NCBI GenBank assembly: GCA_029968055.1
Contig: JASCNX010000004.1
Span: forward strand, 494,072-558,071
Direction of reading: 5' to 3'
Length of the DNA stretch: 64,000 nt
DNA from: Xenophilus aerolatus
Lineage (GTDB): Bacteria > Pseudomonadota > Gammaproteobacteria > Burkholderiales > Burkholderiaceae_C
This document shows positions 20,095 to 28,104 of the stretch, piece after piece (positions within the stretch are counted from its first letter, which is position 1; every line of letters begins with the position of its first letter). The position numbers and the translations under genes were made by a program. The notes beneath the pieces were generated by a model. That model saw only the letters and a list, made by a program, of their open reading frames with translations, was not told the origin of the DNA and ran no database searches.

Positions 20095-20115
20095 ATAGTT
20101 CATCTATAGAACTAT
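20095..20115. promoter_or_regulatory. Palindromic operator, probably for the MarR-family protein
   Basis: ATAGTTC (20095-20101) and GAACTAT (20109-20115) form a perfect 7-bp inverted repeat with a 7-bp AT-rich spacer. It lies in the divergent region between ligA and the MarR gene and overlaps the predicted -10 of the ligA promoter, the usual geometry for MarR repression. Confidence 0.7.
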
Positions 20116-20133
20116 CGCAAGCGCACTTGTCAA
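20103..20133 (-). promoter_or_regulatory. Promoter of the ligA-ligB-pobA-tctC operon
   Basis: On the minus strand a consensus TTGACA lies at 20133-20128. A 17-bp spacer leads to TCTATA at 20110-20105; TATAGA at 20108-20103 with 19 bp is the alternative. The start would be about 80 nt upstream of the ligA ATG. Confidence 0.6.
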
Positions 20134-20158
20134 AGCTCCTGCGGGTGCTGACACTGGC

Positions 20159-20695
20159 ATGGCCCACCCCACCCCCACGATGTCGTTCAGCCACCCCCAA
20201 AGCGTCGAAGACCTGCTGACCTTCCGCGTCAACCGCCTCATGGCCTCCGCGGGTGCACTGGTCACCCGGCTGTGCGAGGGGCGCTACGGCATCACACGGC
20301 GCGAATGGCGGCTGATCTGCCTGCTGGCCGAGCAAGGCGCGATGTCGCCGTCGGAGTTGGCCGTGCGCTCGCACCTGCCACGCGGGCCCGTGTCCAAGCA
20401 CATCCGCGACCTGGCGGACAAGCGGCTGCTCGTCAAGCGCCCGGTGGCGGGCGACATGCGCCGCGCGCGCCTCGAGCTGACCGCCGAGGGGCGGCGCATC
20501 CACGCCCAGCTCTTCCCCCAGTCGGAGCATTTCCACCGCCAGGTCCTGCAGGCGCTCACGCCTGCCGAACTCACGGCATTCGACAGTGCGCTGAGCCGCC
20601 TGACCGAGGCGGCCGACCGGTTGCTGGCCGCGCAGCCTCCCCTCGCCAAGGCCGACCGACGCCATGGCGGCAGCCGGCGGGTGGCGGCGAGCTAG
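20159..20695 (+). CDS. MarR family transcriptional regulator
   Basis: Winged-helix dimeric regulator of 178 aa. The helix-turn-helix and wing are visible as ITRREWRLICLLAEQGAMSP, SELAVRSHLPRGPVSKHIRDL and KRLLVKRPVAGDMRRARLEL. It is divergent from ligA with a palindrome between them, so it most likely controls the ring-cleavage operon in response to an aromatic acid. The start is at 20159 or at an ATG at 20180 (MSFSHPQS). The 3' end lies 5 bp from that of the convergent enoyl-CoA hydratase gene. Confidence 0.9.
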   Translation: MAHPTPTMSFSHPQSVEDLLTFRVNRLMASAGALVTRLCEGRYGITRREWRLICLLAEQGAMSPSELAVRSHLPRGPVSKHIRDLADKRLLVKRPVAGDMRRARLELTAEGRRIHAQLFPQSEHFHRQVLQALTPAELTAFDSALSRLTEAADRLLAAQPPLAKADRRHGGSRRVAAS

Positions 20696-20699
20696 GGCC

Positions 20700-21530
20700 C
20701 TACCGGCCCCTGAACACCGGCTCGCGCTTCTCCACGAAGGCCTGCGCGGCCTCCCGGTGGTCCTCGGTCTGGCCGCAATGGATGTGGTGCGTGGCCTCGA
20801 GGTCCAGGCAGTCGTCGATGTCGCCGCCGGCCAGCGCGCGGTTGAGGTTCTCCTTCATGTAGCGGTAGGCCACGGTGGGGCCGGCCGCCAGGCGCTGCGC
20901 GATCTCGCGGGTGCGCACGGCCAGTTCGTCGGGTGCGCAGACCCAGTTCGTGAGGCCCAGGCGCAGGGCCTCGTCGGCACTCACGCGTTCCGACAGCAGG
21001 TACAGCTCGCGTGCCTTGGCGGCGCCCACGAGCTGGGTCATGAACCAGGTGCCGCCGTAGTCGCCCGAGAAGCCGACGCGCGCGAAGGCGGTGGTGAGGA
21101 TCGCCGTGCTGGCCATGATGCGCAGGTCGCAGGCCAGCGCGAGCGCCAGGCCCGCGCCGGCGGCCGGCCCGGGCAACGCGGCGATCGTGGGCTTGGGCAT
21201 CTTGAACAGCTTGCCGGCCGTGGCGCGCTGGTTCACGCGCTGCACATGGATCGCCTCGTCGATGGTGAGCGCGCCCACCGTGCCGTCGCCCGCGGCGGCC
21301 ATGCCCTTGACGTCGCCACCGGCGCAGAACCCTTTGCCCGCGCCGGTGAGCACGATGCATTTCACGGCCGGGTTCAGCTCGGCCGCGGCGAGCTGCTGCG
21401 CCAGCGCCTGGTTCATCGCCTTCGACATGGCGTTGCGCGCATCGGGGCGGTTCAAGGTCAGGGTGAGCACGCCGGCGTCGAGGGCGGCGAGCAGGTCCGG
21501 CGTACCGGTGTCGAGGGTCTGTGAGGTCAT
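20700..21530 (-). CDS. Enoyl-CoA hydratase/isomerase family protein
   Basis: Crotonase-fold acyl-CoA enzyme of 276 aa. The oxyanion-hole segments are visible: GKGFCAGGDVKGMAA (first) and LPGPAAGAGLALALACDLRI (second); the C-terminal helices include VAYRYMKENLNRAL. In classical hydratases two Glu residues act; the second-Glu region here reads VGFSGDYGGTWFMTQLVG, with Asp/Gly instead, as in many crotonase subfamilies, so the reaction is not predictable. The start at 21530 (MTSQTLDTG) is preferred over the longer reading, which crosses a terminator. Confidence 0.88.
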   Translation of the reverse strand: MTSQTLDTGTPDLLAALDAGVLTLTLNRPDARNAMSKAMNQALAQQLAAAELNPAVKCIVLTGAGKGFCAGGDVKGMAAAGDGTVGALTIDEAIHVQRVNQRATAGKLFKMPKPTIAALPGPAAGAGLALALACDLRIMASTAILTTAFARVGFSGDYGGTWFMTQLVGAAKARELYLLSERVSADEALRLGLTNWVCAPDELAVRTREIAQRLAAGPTVAYRYMKENLNRALAGGDIDDCLDLEATHHIHCGQTEDHREAAQAFVEKREPVFRGR

Positions 21531-21573
21531 CGGTGTCTCCGTGAAGCGCGCACGGCCGCAAGCGGCCACGCAG

Positions 21574-21612
21574 AAAAAAAAGCGCCGCATCGCGCGGCCC
21601 GGGCGCGGCGAA
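21574..21612 (-). terminator. Probable Rho-independent terminator after the hot-dog gene
   Basis: Read on the minus strand, a GC-rich segment with GCCGC...GCGGC pairing just after the stop at 21616 is followed by eight T (complement of the A-run at 21574-21581). It would separate the hot-dog gene from the downstream enoyl-CoA hydratase gene. Confidence 0.55.
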
Positions 21613-21615
21613 AGG

Positions 21616-22563
21616 TCAGACGGCCAGGCCCAGCGCCTTGGCCTCGGCCTCGTAGTGCGGGTACGAGGCCTTCATGGTGGCGCCATTGAGGATCATCTCG
21701 GCCACCAGCTTGCGCGTGCCGGCCTCATAGACCTTCGTGCGCACCCAGACGGACTCGGTGCGTGCGCTCTCGCTCAGCGCGACGATCTCGCGCTCGAGCT
21801 CGTAATCCTGGTCGACGAAGAGCGGCCCGGCGATGCGGCGGATCTGCTGTCCCGCGAACAGGCCCACGGCGGGCTTGCGGCCACCCAGTTGCGCATCGGC
21901 AATGGTCGAGCCCAACAGCACGCTGATCATTTCGGTCGGAATGATCGGCCGGCCCCAGGGCGAACTCGCGCCGCCTTCGGGCGTGTACCAGGCGCAGGGC
22001 TCGGTGATCACCGCCAGCTTGGCCGCGAGCGTGAAGGGATAGTGGTCGCCCATGTGCTGGTCGAAGCCCATGCGGATCGTCTCGGGCGCCGCGCCGCGCT
22101 GGCCCACCTTCAGGTCGCGGTTGATCACCAGCCCCGCGGGGGGGCGCAGCTTGGCGATGCGCTGCTCCAGCTCGTGCGGCTGCGACGGCTCGCCGACGGA
22201 GGCGCTGCCCACCAGCACCGGCGTGCCGTCGGCCTTTTCGGCGTGCAGGCGCACGAAGGTGGCGCCGGGCGCGGGCATCTCGACGAAGGCGCGCACCGAC
22301 TCGCCCTCGACCACCATGGTCTGGTAGTGGGCGCTGATGCAGCCGGTCTCGAACCAGGCCGCGCCGAAGAGCTGGAACAGCAAGGGATCGAACTGGCTGA
22401 AATGCGTCGGTCCCTCGATGGGGCCGGCGCGCAGGCCCAGGCCCTCGGCCATGGCGTCGTCGTGGATGGATTTGTGGCCGTCGTACTTCTGGTCGGCCAG
22501 CATCTGGCGCGGCTGGCGCAGGGCGCCGCAGAGGGTCGGTGTCGAGGTGAAGGGGGAGGTCAT
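21616..22563 (-). CDS. Probable hot-dog-fold (MaoC-like) acyl-CoA enzyme
   Basis: Not firmly recognised. The 315-aa soluble protein has no signal peptide. The N-terminal part has IEGPTHFSQFDPLLFQLFG...FETGCISAHYQTMVVEGESVRAF, which resembles MaoC/hot-dog dehydratases and thioesterases. The C-terminal part (TEMISVLLGSTI...GLFAGQQIRRIAGPLFVDQDYE) looks like a second hot-dog domain. Its neighbour is an enoyl-CoA hydratase, which supports a CoA-thioester substrate. A hydratase or dehydratase role is inference. Confidence 0.6.
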   Translation of the reverse strand: MTSPFTSTPTLCGALRQPRQMLADQKYDGHKSIHDDAMAEGLGLRAGPIEGPTHFSQFDPLLFQLFGAAWFETGCISAHYQTMVVEGESVRAFVEMPAPGATFVRLHAEKADGTPVLVGSASVGEPSQPHELEQRIAKLRPPAGLVINRDLKVGQRGAAPETIRMGFDQHMGDHYPFTLAAKLAVITEPCAWYTPEGGASSPWGRPIIPTEMISVLLGSTIADAQLGGRKPAVGLFAGQQIRRIAGPLFVDQDYELEREIVALSESARTESVWVRTKVYEAGTRKLVAEMILNGATMKASYPHYEAEAKALGLAV

Positions 22564-22717
22564 GCGATGGCCGGCGTTGAAAGCGGAACTCGCGCAATGC
22601 CCGTGCGTCGGGCGCCACGCGGGCTGCGATGGTGACGCATCGCCAGCAGCCGGGCTGTCACGCAGGCGCCTGGCGGCCGGCTCGCACCGGCCGGGACGAC
22701 CCTGGCCGAACAGCCAG

Positions 22718-22747
22718 TTGCGGCCGGCCGCCCGTGCTTCCTAGAAT
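22718..22747 (+). promoter_or_regulatory. Promoter of the small secreted protein gene
   Basis: TTGCGG (22718-22723), an 18-bp spacer and TAGAAT (22742-22747), followed by the ATG at 22774, give a plausible sigma70 promoter and a leader of about 20 nt. Confidence 0.45.
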
Positions 22748-22773
22748 TTCCCGATCCCCTTCCGGAGCCCGCG

Positions 22774-23148
22774 ATGAAGTCTGCATGGATGGCCCTCGGC
22801 CTGTGTCTTCCGCTCGCCTGCGCCGCGCAGGCGCCCAACCCGTGGGACGGCAAGTGGAAGGTCGACTTCAGGACCGAGCGCGGCACACCCCGCGACGGCA
22901 CCGTGACGGTGGCCGGCGAGGCCGGCACCTGGGACCTCAACGTGGTGCAGCGCAACGACCCCTGCGCAGGCCGGGCCTACCCGATCGAGGTGCAGGTCGC
23001 GACGGCCGAGCAGCTGGTGTTCAAGGTCGCCCGCTCCAAGGCGCTCGCCGGCTGCCAGGACAACACCATGCGGCTGAAAGCCAACGGTGCGAACACGCTC
23101 GAAGGGACGCTGTTCAACCAGCCCTTCGTGCTGACCCGCATGAACTAG
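22774..23148 (+). CDS. Small secreted protein of unknown function
   Basis: 124 aa with a signal peptide MKSAWMALGLCLPLACAAQA and a mature part of about 105 residues. It reads like a compact beta-barrel (NPWDGKWKVDFRTERGTPRDG...WDLNVVQRNDPCAG...KALAGCQDNTMRLKANG...NTLEGTLFNQPF). Two mature cysteines could pair. The pattern 'WdGkW.v.f....G....G.v.v' is common in small periplasmic proteins of Burkholderiales, but I know no function. A GGAG Shine-Dalgarno sequence precedes the ATG. Confidence 0.8.
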   Translation: MKSAWMALGLCLPLACAAQAPNPWDGKWKVDFRTERGTPRDGTVTVAGEAGTWDLNVVQRNDPCAGRAYPIEVQVATAEQLVFKVARSKALAGCQDNTMRLKANGANTLEGTLFNQPFVLTRMN

Positions 23149-23246
23149 CGGCTCGCGCAGGAGCGCCCGGACGCGGCCCCCTGCGGCGGCCGGACCCGGC
23201 ACGCACGACAATCGGGCACCGCTGCCTTCCCGACGCCTTCTTCGCC

Positions 23247-24149
23247 ATGCCCGTCACGCTCGACGACAAGCTCGTGGTCGCGATCTCCTCGCGCGCCCTG
23301 TTCAACCTCGAGGAGGAGAACCGCCTTTTCGAGCACGGCGACCCCGACGCCTACATGCGCCTGCAGCTCGAGCGGCTCGACGTGCCCGCGTCGCCGGGCA
23401 TCGCCTACTCGCTGGTGCGCAAGCTGCTGCGCTTCAACGACGACGGCGTGCAGCGGGTGGAGGTGGTGATCCTGTCGCGCAACGACCCGGCCTCGGGCAT
23501 GCGCATCTTCAACTCGGGGGCCGCGGCGGAGTTGCAGATCCAGCGCGGCGTGTTCACGCAGGGTCGTTCGCCCTTCCGCTACCTCACGCCGCTCAACGCC
23601 GACCTGTTCCTCTCGGCCAATGCCGACGATGTGCGCGAGGCGCTGCGCGCCGGCTTTGCAGCGGCGCACGTCAACGTGGAGGCCGCGCTCGCGAGCAGCC
23701 TGCATCCCGATGAAGTGCGCATCGCCTTCGACGGCGACGCCGTGCTCTTCTCCGACGAGGCCGAGCGCGTCTACCAGGCCCAGGGCCTGGCCGCGTTCCA
23801 GGCCCACGAGGCCGACAAGGCCGCGGTGCCGCTGGGCGCCGGGCCGCTGGCACCCTTTCTCGTCGCGCTGCACCGCCTGCAACAGGCGGCCGCCAGCACC
23901 GGCATGCGCATCCGCACGGCGCTGGTCACGGCGCGCGGCGCGCCGGCGCATCGCCGCGCGATCCAGACCTTGATGAGCTGGAATATCCGCGTGGACGAGG
24001 CGATGTTCCTCGCCGGCCTGGACAAGGGCGGCTTCCTGCGCGAGTTCGAGCCGGACTTCTTCTTCGACGACCAGACCGGCCACGTGCGCTCGGCGGCGCG
24101 CCATGTGCCGGCCGGCCACGTGGCGAGCGGGATCAGCAACCCGGGCTGA
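23247..24149 (+). CDS. 5'-nucleotidase (cytosolic cN-I-like family)
   Basis: Soluble 300-aa protein matching the bacterial homologues of cytosolic 5'-nucleotidase I, which dephosphorylate nucleoside monophosphates. It shows LVVAISSRALFNLEEENRLF (in place of the usual HAD DxD start), VEVVILSRNDPASGMRIFNS, RYLTPLNADLFLSANADDVR, AFDGDAVLFSDEAERVYQ and the DEAMFLAGLDKGGFL motif. The ATG at 23247 is 98 bp after the small secreted protein gene; no shared function is obvious. Confidence 0.87.
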   Translation: MPVTLDDKLVVAISSRALFNLEEENRLFEHGDPDAYMRLQLERLDVPASPGIAYSLVRKLLRFNDDGVQRVEVVILSRNDPASGMRIFNSGAAAELQIQRGVFTQGRSPFRYLTPLNADLFLSANADDVREALRAGFAAAHVNVEAALASSLHPDEVRIAFDGDAVLFSDEAERVYQAQGLAAFQAHEADKAAVPLGAGPLAPFLVALHRLQQAAASTGMRIRTALVTARGAPAHRRAIQTLMSWNIRVDEAMFLAGLDKGGFLREFEPDFFFDDQTGHVRSAARHVPAGHVASGISNPG

Positions 24150-24176
24150 AGAAGCCCCGCCGCACGCCGGCCGGCC

Positions 24177-24995
24177 TCAACGCGCCGGCGGCACCTCGTG
24201 CAGGAACTGCCCGGCGCTGAGCGTGTTGACCGTCTCGCCCGGGATGTCCATCAGGATGCGGCTGCGCTCGGGCGTCATCGTCACGGTGATGTACTGCACG
24301 GGCCGCGCCTGCGGGTCGTGGATCACGCGCACGATCTTCAAGAGCGGCATGCCCACCTCGGTCTGCATCAGGCGGGCGCGCACCGGGTCGCTCACCTCGG
24401 CCGTGATCTCCTGGATGACGCGGCCGAACTTCACGCCCTGAGCGAGCAGGATCTCGTAGAGCGCCTGCTTGCGCAGCGTGGCCGCCGTCACCTGCCTGCC
24501 AAGCCGCGCGGGCACCCAGGCGTCGGTCAGCATCACCGGTGTGCCGTCGATGCTGCGCAGGCGCAGCGCATGCACCGCCTTCTCGCCCGGCGCCAGTTGC
24601 AGCAAGGCGGCGACGTCCAGGGGCGGCTCGGTCTGTTCGACGCGCAGCACCTGCACCTGGGTGTCGGTCGCGGCCTGGCGCAGGCTGTCGATCAGCGACA
24701 GGCTGGGCCGTGCGCGAACCAGCGGCAGCCGGTCGCTGCGCACGAAGGTGCCGCGGCCATGCCGGCGCTCGACCAGACCCTGCGCCGCGAGATCGGCCAG
24801 CGCCCGCCGCACCGTGATGCGCGAGACGCCGAAGCGCTCGCACAGCGACTCTTCCTTCGGCAGCAGGCCCGATGCGTACTCGCCGCGCACGATCTCGTCG
24901 CGCAGCACCATGAAGAGCTGGCGGTGCAGCGCCGTGCCCGGCGTGCGGCCCACGGGCGCGGCATCGGGGTCGGGCAGGGCATTCGCAGGCTTCAT
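24177..24995 (-). CDS. GntR family (HutC/UTRA-type) transcriptional regulator
   Basis: 272 aa with an N-terminal winged helix (LPKEESLCERFGVSRITVRR ... GLVERRHGRGTFV, residues about 35-90) and a C-terminal UTRA effector domain of chorismate-lyase fold (VHALRLRSIDGTPVMLTDAW, ILMDIPGETVNTLSAG). It is divergent from the lyase/hydratase cluster and almost certainly its regulator; the ligand is probably the pathway acid. I used the ATG at 24995 (MKPANALPDPD), since the longer reading would run through the divergent promoter. Confidence 0.93.
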   Translation of the reverse strand: MKPANALPDPDAAPVGRTPGTALHRQLFMVLRDEIVRGEYASGLLPKEESLCERFGVSRITVRRALADLAAQGLVERRHGRGTFVRSDRLPLVRARPSLSLIDSLRQAATDTQVQVLRVEQTEPPLDVAALLQLAPGEKAVHALRLRSIDGTPVMLTDAWVPARLGRQVTAATLRKQALYEILLAQGVKFGRVIQEITAEVSDPVRARLMQTEVGMPLLKIVRVIHDPQARPVQYITVTMTPERSRILMDIPGETVNTLSAGQFLHEVPPAR

Positions 24996-25038
24996 CGGGT
25001 CGGCTGGGCAGGTCGGACGGGCGCCGAAGCATAGCCGG

Positions 25039-25076
25039 TTGACTTGTGTTGATGTTGTCATAATAATAGAACAACA
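25039..25076 (+). promoter_or_regulatory. Divergent promoter/operator for the carboxylate cluster
   Basis: The AT-rich island contains TTGACT at 25039-25044, with TAATAA at 25061-25066 (16-bp spacer) as a likely -10. It also contains the inverted repeat TGTTGT (25053-25058) / ACAACA (25071-25076). The repeat overlaps the -10, as expected for GntR repression. A Shine-Dalgarno AGGAGA lies 10 bases before the lyase ATG. Confidence 0.55.
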
Positions 25077-25128
25077 CGACGGTACCGCGCATTTGGTCCC
25101 GGCCGGCCCCACCCAGGAGACATCTTTC

Positions 25129-26019
25129 ATGAGCACCCCCCTTCCGCCCGCCAGCGCCGGCGCCCGCCTGCGCCAGCAACTGGCTGCTCCCGGCATGCGC
25201 ATCGCCCCCGGCGCCTACGACGGCATCGGTGCGCGCCTGATCGAGCAGGCCGGCTTCGGCGCCTGCTACATGACGGGCGCCGGCACCTCGGCCGCGCGCG
25301 GCTTCCCCGACTTCGGCCTGCTCACCATGAGCGAGATGGTGGAGAACGCCGCGGTGATGGCGCGCTCGGTGCAGATTCCGCTGATCGCCGACGCCGACAC
25401 CGGCTACGGCAACGAGCTGAACATGACGCGCACCGTGCGCGAGTACGAGGCGCGCGGCGTGGCCGCCATCCACATCGAGGACCAGGTCTCGCCCAAGCGC
25501 TGCGGCCATCTCGACGGCAAGGAAGTCATCTCGCGCGACGAGTTCGTCTCCAAGGTCCGCGCCGCCGTGCAGGCGCGCCGCACCCCCGATTTCCTCCTCA
25601 TCGCACGCACCGACGCACGCGCCATGCTGGGCCTGGAAGAGGCCCTGTGGCGCGCCGAGGCCGCCCTCGACGCGGGCGCCGACATGGCCTTCGTCGAAGC
25701 CACGCAGTCTGTCGAGGAGGCCGCGCTGGTGCCGCGCCGCGTCAAGGGCGCCTGCCTGCTGAACGTGGTGCCCGGCGGCCGCACGCCGGTGCACGACCTT
25801 CGCCAGGCCGAGGAGATGGGCTACAAGCTCGCGATCCTGCCGGGCCTGATGCTCAAGGCCGCCATCGAGGCCGGCGATGCCGCACTCGCCGAGGTCAAGG
25901 CGACGCTGCAGGCGCCCACCACCAGCGCCACCGTGGCGCAGACCTTCCGCCGCTTCGGCGCCGACGAGTGGGACGCGCTGCGCACGCGCTTCAACGCCGG
26001 CGCGACCATGGGCAACTGA
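25129..26019 (+). CDS. PEP mutase/isocitrate lyase family lyase (2,3-dimethylmalate or methylisocitrate lyase-like)
   Basis: TIM-barrel enzyme of 296 aa that cleaves or forms C-C bonds next to a carboxylate with Mg2+. Motifs are ACYMTGAGTSAARGFPDFGL, LIADADTGYGNELN (metal binding), AAIHIEDQVSPKRCGHLDGK (active-site loop with the catalytic Cys of lyases) and LLIARTDAR. The KRCGH loop points to a lyase such as PrpB or dimethylmalate lyase rather than a phosphonate enzyme. No prpC is nearby, and the genes that follow are hydratase subunits and a PrpF-type isomerase, so 2,3-dimethylmalate, citramalate or a similar 2-hydroxy acid giving pyruvate is a reasonable substrate. Confidence 0.85.
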   Translation: MSTPLPPASAGARLRQQLAAPGMRIAPGAYDGIGARLIEQAGFGACYMTGAGTSAARGFPDFGLLTMSEMVENAAVMARSVQIPLIADADTGYGNELNMTRTVREYEARGVAAIHIEDQVSPKRCGHLDGKEVISRDEFVSKVRAAVQARRTPDFLLIARTDARAMLGLEEALWRAEAALDAGADMAFVEATQSVEEAALVPRRVKGACLLNVVPGGRTPVHDLRQAEEMGYKLAILPGLMLKAAIEAGDAALAEVKATLQAPTTSATVAQTFRRFGADEWDALRTRFNAGATMGN

Positions 26020-26020
26020 C

Positions 26021-27424
26021 ATGCCCGCCCGCACCCTCTTCGACAAGCTGTGGGACGCCCACGTCATCCGCGAACTCGGTGACGGCTGGGCGCTGCTGCA
26101 CATCGACCGCCACCTGCTGCACGACCTGTCGGGCCCGCCGGCGCTGAACGAGGTGCGCACGCGCGGCATGGCGCTGCACGACCCCGAACTCGTCTTCGCC
26201 ACGCCCGACCATGCGGTGTCGAGCCAACCGGGCCGCGTGGCCACCACCTTCCCGCTGGGCGGCAAGCTGCACGCGGGCCTGAAGCAGCTCACCGGCGCGA
26301 TGGGCGTGCAGCTGTTCGACCTCGGCGAGCCCGGCCAGGGCATCGTGCACGTGATGGGCCCCGAGATGGGCATCGTGCTGCCCGGCCTCACGGTGATCTG
26401 CGGCGACAGCCACACCTGCACCAATGGCGGCCTGGGCGCGATGGCCTTCGGCGTGGGCTCTTCAGAGAGCACGCACGCGCTGGCCACGCAGACGCTGCGC
26501 CAGCAGAAGCCTCGGCGCATGCGCATCCGCTGCGAAGGCCGCCTGGCTGCCGGCGTGACGGCCAAGGACCTGGCGCTGCACCTCATCGGCCGGCTGGGGG
26601 CCGCCGCGGGCGTGGGCTACGCGATCGAGTTCGCCGGCCCGGCCGTCGAGGCGCTGGACGTCGAGGGCCGCCTCACGCTGTGCAACCTCAGCGTGGAGCT
26701 GGGCGCGCGCTTCGGCATGGTCGCGCCCGACGAGACGACCATCGACTGGCTGCGCGGCAGGCCGTATGCGCCTCGGGGCGAGGCCTTCGAGGCCGCGGCC
26801 GCCCACTGGCGCACGCTGGCCGGCGATGCCGATGCGGTGTTCGACCGCGAGGAGACCATCGATGCCGGTGCCGTGGCGCCGACCATCACCTGGGGCACCA
26901 GCCCCGAGCACGCGATCGCCATCGACGGCGCGGTGCCCGACCCCGCGCACGCCGCCACGGCGACCGACCGCGATGCCTGGGGCGCCGCGCTCGACTACAT
27001 GGGCCTGCAGGCCAATGCACCCATCGCCGGCACGGCCGTCGACTGGGTGTTCATCGGCTCCTGTGCCAACTCGCGCCTGGCGGACCTGCGCGCGGCGGCC
27101 GAGGTGGCGCGCGGACGGCGGGTGGCCGACGGCGTGCGCGCCTGGGTCGTGCCGGGCTCCGAGAACGTCAAGCGCGCTGCCGAAGCGGAGGGGCTGCGCG
27201 AAGTCTTCCTGGACGCCGGATTCGAATGGCGCGAGCCGGGCTGCAGCATGTGCGTGGCGGCCAACGGCGAGCAGGTGCCACCGCAGAAGCGCTCGGTCTC
27301 CACCTCCAACCGCAACTTCGTCGGCCGCCAGGGGCCGGGCGCGCGCACGCACCTGGCCAGCCCGGCGATGGCCGCGGCCGCGGCGGTCACGGGCCGAATC
27401 ACCGACGTGAGGAGCCTGGTGTGA
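26021..27424 (+). CDS. Aconitase-family hydratase large subunit (LeuC/DmdA-like)
   Basis: 467-aa [4Fe-4S] hydro-lyase subunit of the isopropylmalate isomerase/dimethylmaleate hydratase type. The cluster cysteines are Cys348 (FIGSCANSRLADL), Cys408 and Cys411 (EPGCSMCVAANGEQ). Substrate-site segments include TVICGDSHTCTNGGLGAMAFGVG and DHAVSSQPGR. The position after a PEP-mutase-family lyase and the absence of leuA and leuB argue against leucine synthesis. It starts 1 bp after the lyase stop and ends in a GTGA overlap with the small subunit. Confidence 0.92.
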   Translation: MPARTLFDKLWDAHVIRELGDGWALLHIDRHLLHDLSGPPALNEVRTRGMALHDPELVFATPDHAVSSQPGRVATTFPLGGKLHAGLKQLTGAMGVQLFDLGEPGQGIVHVMGPEMGIVLPGLTVICGDSHTCTNGGLGAMAFGVGSSESTHALATQTLRQQKPRRMRIRCEGRLAAGVTAKDLALHLIGRLGAAAGVGYAIEFAGPAVEALDVEGRLTLCNLSVELGARFGMVAPDETTIDWLRGRPYAPRGEAFEAAAAHWRTLAGDADAVFDREETIDAGAVAPTITWGTSPEHAIAIDGAVPDPAHAATATDRDAWGAALDYMGLQANAPIAGTAVDWVFIGSCANSRLADLRAAAEVARGRRVADGVRAWVVPGSENVKRAAEAEGLREVFLDAGFEWREPGCSMCVAANGEQVPPQKRSVSTSNRNFVGRQGPGARTHLASPAMAAAAAVTGRITDVRSLV

Positions 27425-28047
27425 ACCATCCCTTCACCACCGTCACGGGTCCGGCCGTGCCGCTGATGCGGCCCAACGTCGACACCGACGTCATCATCCG
27501 CATCGAGCGCCTGACGACGCTGGGCAAGACCGAGCTGGGCCCCTACGCCTTCGAGGCGCTGCGCCGCCGGCCCGACGGCAGCGAGGACGCCGACTGCGTG
27601 CTGAACGCACCGCGCTTTCGCGATGCACCGGTGCTGCTGGCGGACGAGAACTTCGGCTGCGGCTCCTCGCGCGAGGGCGCCGTGTGGGCACTGCAGGGCA
27701 TCGGCGTGCGCTGCGTGATCGCGCCGAGCTACGGCGACATCTTCTGGAGCAACTGCTTCCAGAACGGCGTGCTGCCGATCTCGCTGCCGATCACACAGGT
27801 GCAGGCGCTGGCTGCGCAATGCGAGGGCGGCGCGTCCGTGACGGTGGACCTGCAGGCGTGCACCGTCACCGCGCCGGACGGTGAGGCGATCGCGTTCACG
27901 ATCGACCCGCTGCGCCGCGAGGCGCTGCTGCACGGGCTGGACGACATCGGCCTCACGCTCCAGGACGACGCACTGATCCGCACGTGGCAGGCCGCCGACC
28001 GGCAACGGCGCCCGTGGGCCTGGCCCGCGGCCCGGCCGCGCTCCTAG
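27421..28047 (+). CDS. Aconitase-family hydratase small subunit (LeuD/DmdB-like)
   Basis: 208-aa swivel domain that pairs with the large subunit. It has the hallmark LADENFGCGSSREGAVWALQ, RPNVDTDVIIRIERL at the N-terminus and APSYGDIFWSNCFQNGVLPI. The start is GTG at 27421, overlapping the large-subunit stop, which decides the start. The C-terminal tail (about 20 residues, Arg/Trp/Pro-rich) extends beyond the usual end. Confidence 0.92.
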   Translation: MNHPFTTVTGPAVPLMRPNVDTDVIIRIERLTTLGKTELGPYAFEALRRRPDGSEDADCVLNAPRFRDAPVLLADENFGCGSSREGAVWALQGIGVRCVIAPSYGDIFWSNCFQNGVLPISLPITQVQALAAQCEGGASVTVDLQACTVTAPDGEAIAFTIDPLRREALLHGLDDIGLTLQDDALIRTWQAADRQRRPWAWPAARPRS

Positions 28048-28104
28048 ACCGCCGCAGCCCGCGGCGACCACAAGAAAGACACGGGCACCGCCCACGGAGA
28101 CACC

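Noticed and set aside
25129..26019. prpB of the methylcitrate cycle
   Set aside because: No prpC (methylcitrate synthase) or prpR is present and the gene order does not match prp operons, although the enzyme family is the same; kept as an alternative only.
26021..28047. leuCD of leucine biosynthesis
   Set aside because: No leuA or leuB nearby; embedded with a lyase, PrpF-type isomerase and UTRA regulator, so a catabolic hydratase fits better.
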